Shown piece by piece: positions 63,369-64,000 of a DNA stretch of 64,000 bases. How positions within the stretch are numbered: the first letter of the stretch is position 1; each line of letters opens with the position of its first letter. The position numbers were made by a program, and so were the translations under genes. The notes beneath the pieces are model-generated. The model worked only from the letters and a program-made list of their open reading frames with translations. It was not told the origin of the DNA and did not search any database. Source of the DNA: Azospirillum thiophilum (GTDB lineage Bacteria; Pseudomonadota; Alphaproteobacteria; Azospirillales; Azospirillaceae); NCBI RefSeq assembly GCF_001305595.1, contig NZ_CP012401.1, forward strand, positions 620,001 through 684,000. The letters are read 5' to 3'.

Positions 63369-64000
63369 CTACAGGACGATCCCATAGGCCCGGGCGAACA
63401 GCTCCACCGGATGCAGCTGCTCGGGACCGGAGCCGGCATCCTCGCCCTTCAGCCGCTCGATCCCCTGCATGATGTGCGGGCCGGCGATCGGGCATTCCGA
63501 CGCGACGAACCGCTTTTCCGATTTCAGCGCCTGGGTGGCGACCGGCTTGCCCACCTTCAGCGCCACCGGGAAATTCCCGGTCAGCACCCCCCAGGAGCCG
63601 CCATGGCCGGAGCAGCGCTCGATCACCTTCAGGTCGGCCTGCGGGATCAGCCGCAGCATCTCCGCCGCCTTCTGCCCCATGTTCTGGGCGCGGGCGTGGC
63701 AGGCGATGTGCAGCGCCACGCCGCCCGGCAACGGCCGCAGCCCCTCGGCCAGTCCGTCACGCCGGGCGATGTCGACGATGTATTCGCTGACGTCGAAGGT
63801 CGCCTGCGCCAGCCGCTCCACCGCCGCCCGGTGCGGCGCGTCCCGCGGCACGATCAGCGGCCATTCCATCTTCAGCATCAGGGCGCAGCTCGGCACCAGC
63901 GCCACCACGTCGTAGCCCTTGTCGATCCAGGAGCCGAGCGCCTGCGCCACCTTGGCCGCCTTGGCGTCGACGCCGGCGAGATCGCCCTGCTCCAACTGGG
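63369..64000 (-). CDS. CCG-domain Fe-S protein, C-terminal part (5' end beyond the window)
   Basis: The last ~210 residues of a heterodisulfide-reductase/GlpC/GlcF-like protein. Two cysteine-rich CCG-type regions are visible. The first is ALVPSCALMLKMEWP; the second spans HIACHARAQNMGQKAAEMLR, then KVIERCSGHGGSWG, followed by FVASECPIAGPHIMQGIERL. These bind a non-cubane Fe-S cluster or contact a quinone-linked partner. In some members the expected CCG is degenerate, and here CSG replaces it in the second copy. The N-terminal ferredoxin-like [4Fe-4S] part is outside the window. It forms an operon with DUF3501. Confidence 0.85.
   Translation of the reverse strand, partial: QLEQGDLAGVDAKAAKVAQALGSWIDKGYDVVALVPSCALMLKMEWPLIVPRDAPHRAAVERLAQATFDVSEYIVDIARRDGLAEGLRPLPGGVALHIACHARAQNMGQKAAEMLRLIPQADLKVIERCSGHGGSWGVLTGNFPVALKVGKPVATQALKSEKRFVASECPIAGPHIMQGIERLKGEDAGSGPEQLHPVELFARAYGIVL

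Overview
The window is high-G+C bacterial DNA, very probably chromosome of an alphaproteobacterium close to Azospirillum (Rhodospirillales). This is inferred from gene content and family resemblance: an unlinked carB, an amtB without glnK, many chemoreceptor, Cache-kinase and GGDEF/EAL proteins, an ELM1-family protein, and an acetate symporter beside Cache-domain kinases. No rRNA, tRNA, CRISPR array, transposase or integrase was recognised. Genes are dense and lie on both strands. Many convergent junctions carry strong G+C-rich hairpins.

Layout. 1-2.2 kb (minus): the N-terminus of a chemoreceptor-like protein and a two-gene operon of unknown function. 2.4-6.3 kb: carB and greA. 6.3-8.1 kb (minus): an exported dienelactone-hydrolase-like protein and an Lrp/AsnC regulator with a readable promoter. 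8.2-10.7 kb: an ELM1-family protein and two 2OG-Fe(II) oxygenase-like proteins. 10.7-13.4 kb (minus): an ATP-dependent DNA ligase with its MBL-fold exonuclease. 13.5-14.9 kb: psuG and a hypothetical gene. 15-21.1 kb: a periplasmic-sensor GGDEF/EAL protein, a catalase-family protein, an exported IalB-like protein and a pirin. 21.3-26.1 kb: amtB, divergent from glgC-glgA.

26.1-29.5 kb holds the most accessory-looking gene, a 944-residue NACHT NTPase ending in 38 uninterrupted pentapeptide repeats. It sits between glgA and lepA, and an unusual pair of GTTCCA-rich direct repeats lies upstream. 29.5-38.6 kb: lepA, a permuted-papain-like protein, a small exported protein, an asparaginase, a LysR regulator with an SH3-like partner, an HD-GYP response regulator and a stand-alone receiver. 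38.9-43.8 kb (minus): rpmI-rplT, then pheS and pheT, split by an A+T-rich gene for a three-helix membrane protein.

44-46.3 kb: ubiE-ubiB, followed by a GhrA-like dehydrogenase and an RluE-like pseudouridine synthase. 48-53.5 kb (minus): an acyl-CoA ligase, etfB, etfA and a large acyl-CoA dehydrogenase. Together these form a complete activation, dehydrogenation and electron-transfer module. 53.7-62 kb: an OmpR-type regulator and a Cache-domain hybrid kinase, divergent from a DUF485-actP acetate-uptake operon, then a second PAS kinase. 62.2-64 kb: two tiny paralogous membrane proteins, then a DUF3501 protein with the 3' part of a CCG-type Fe-S protein that runs off the right edge.

The best candidates for an undescribed system are the NACHT-pentapeptide protein and the membrane gene inserted between pheS and pheT. 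Both are foreign-looking genes placed inside housekeeping neighbourhoods. All functional names rest on motif reading without database searches.
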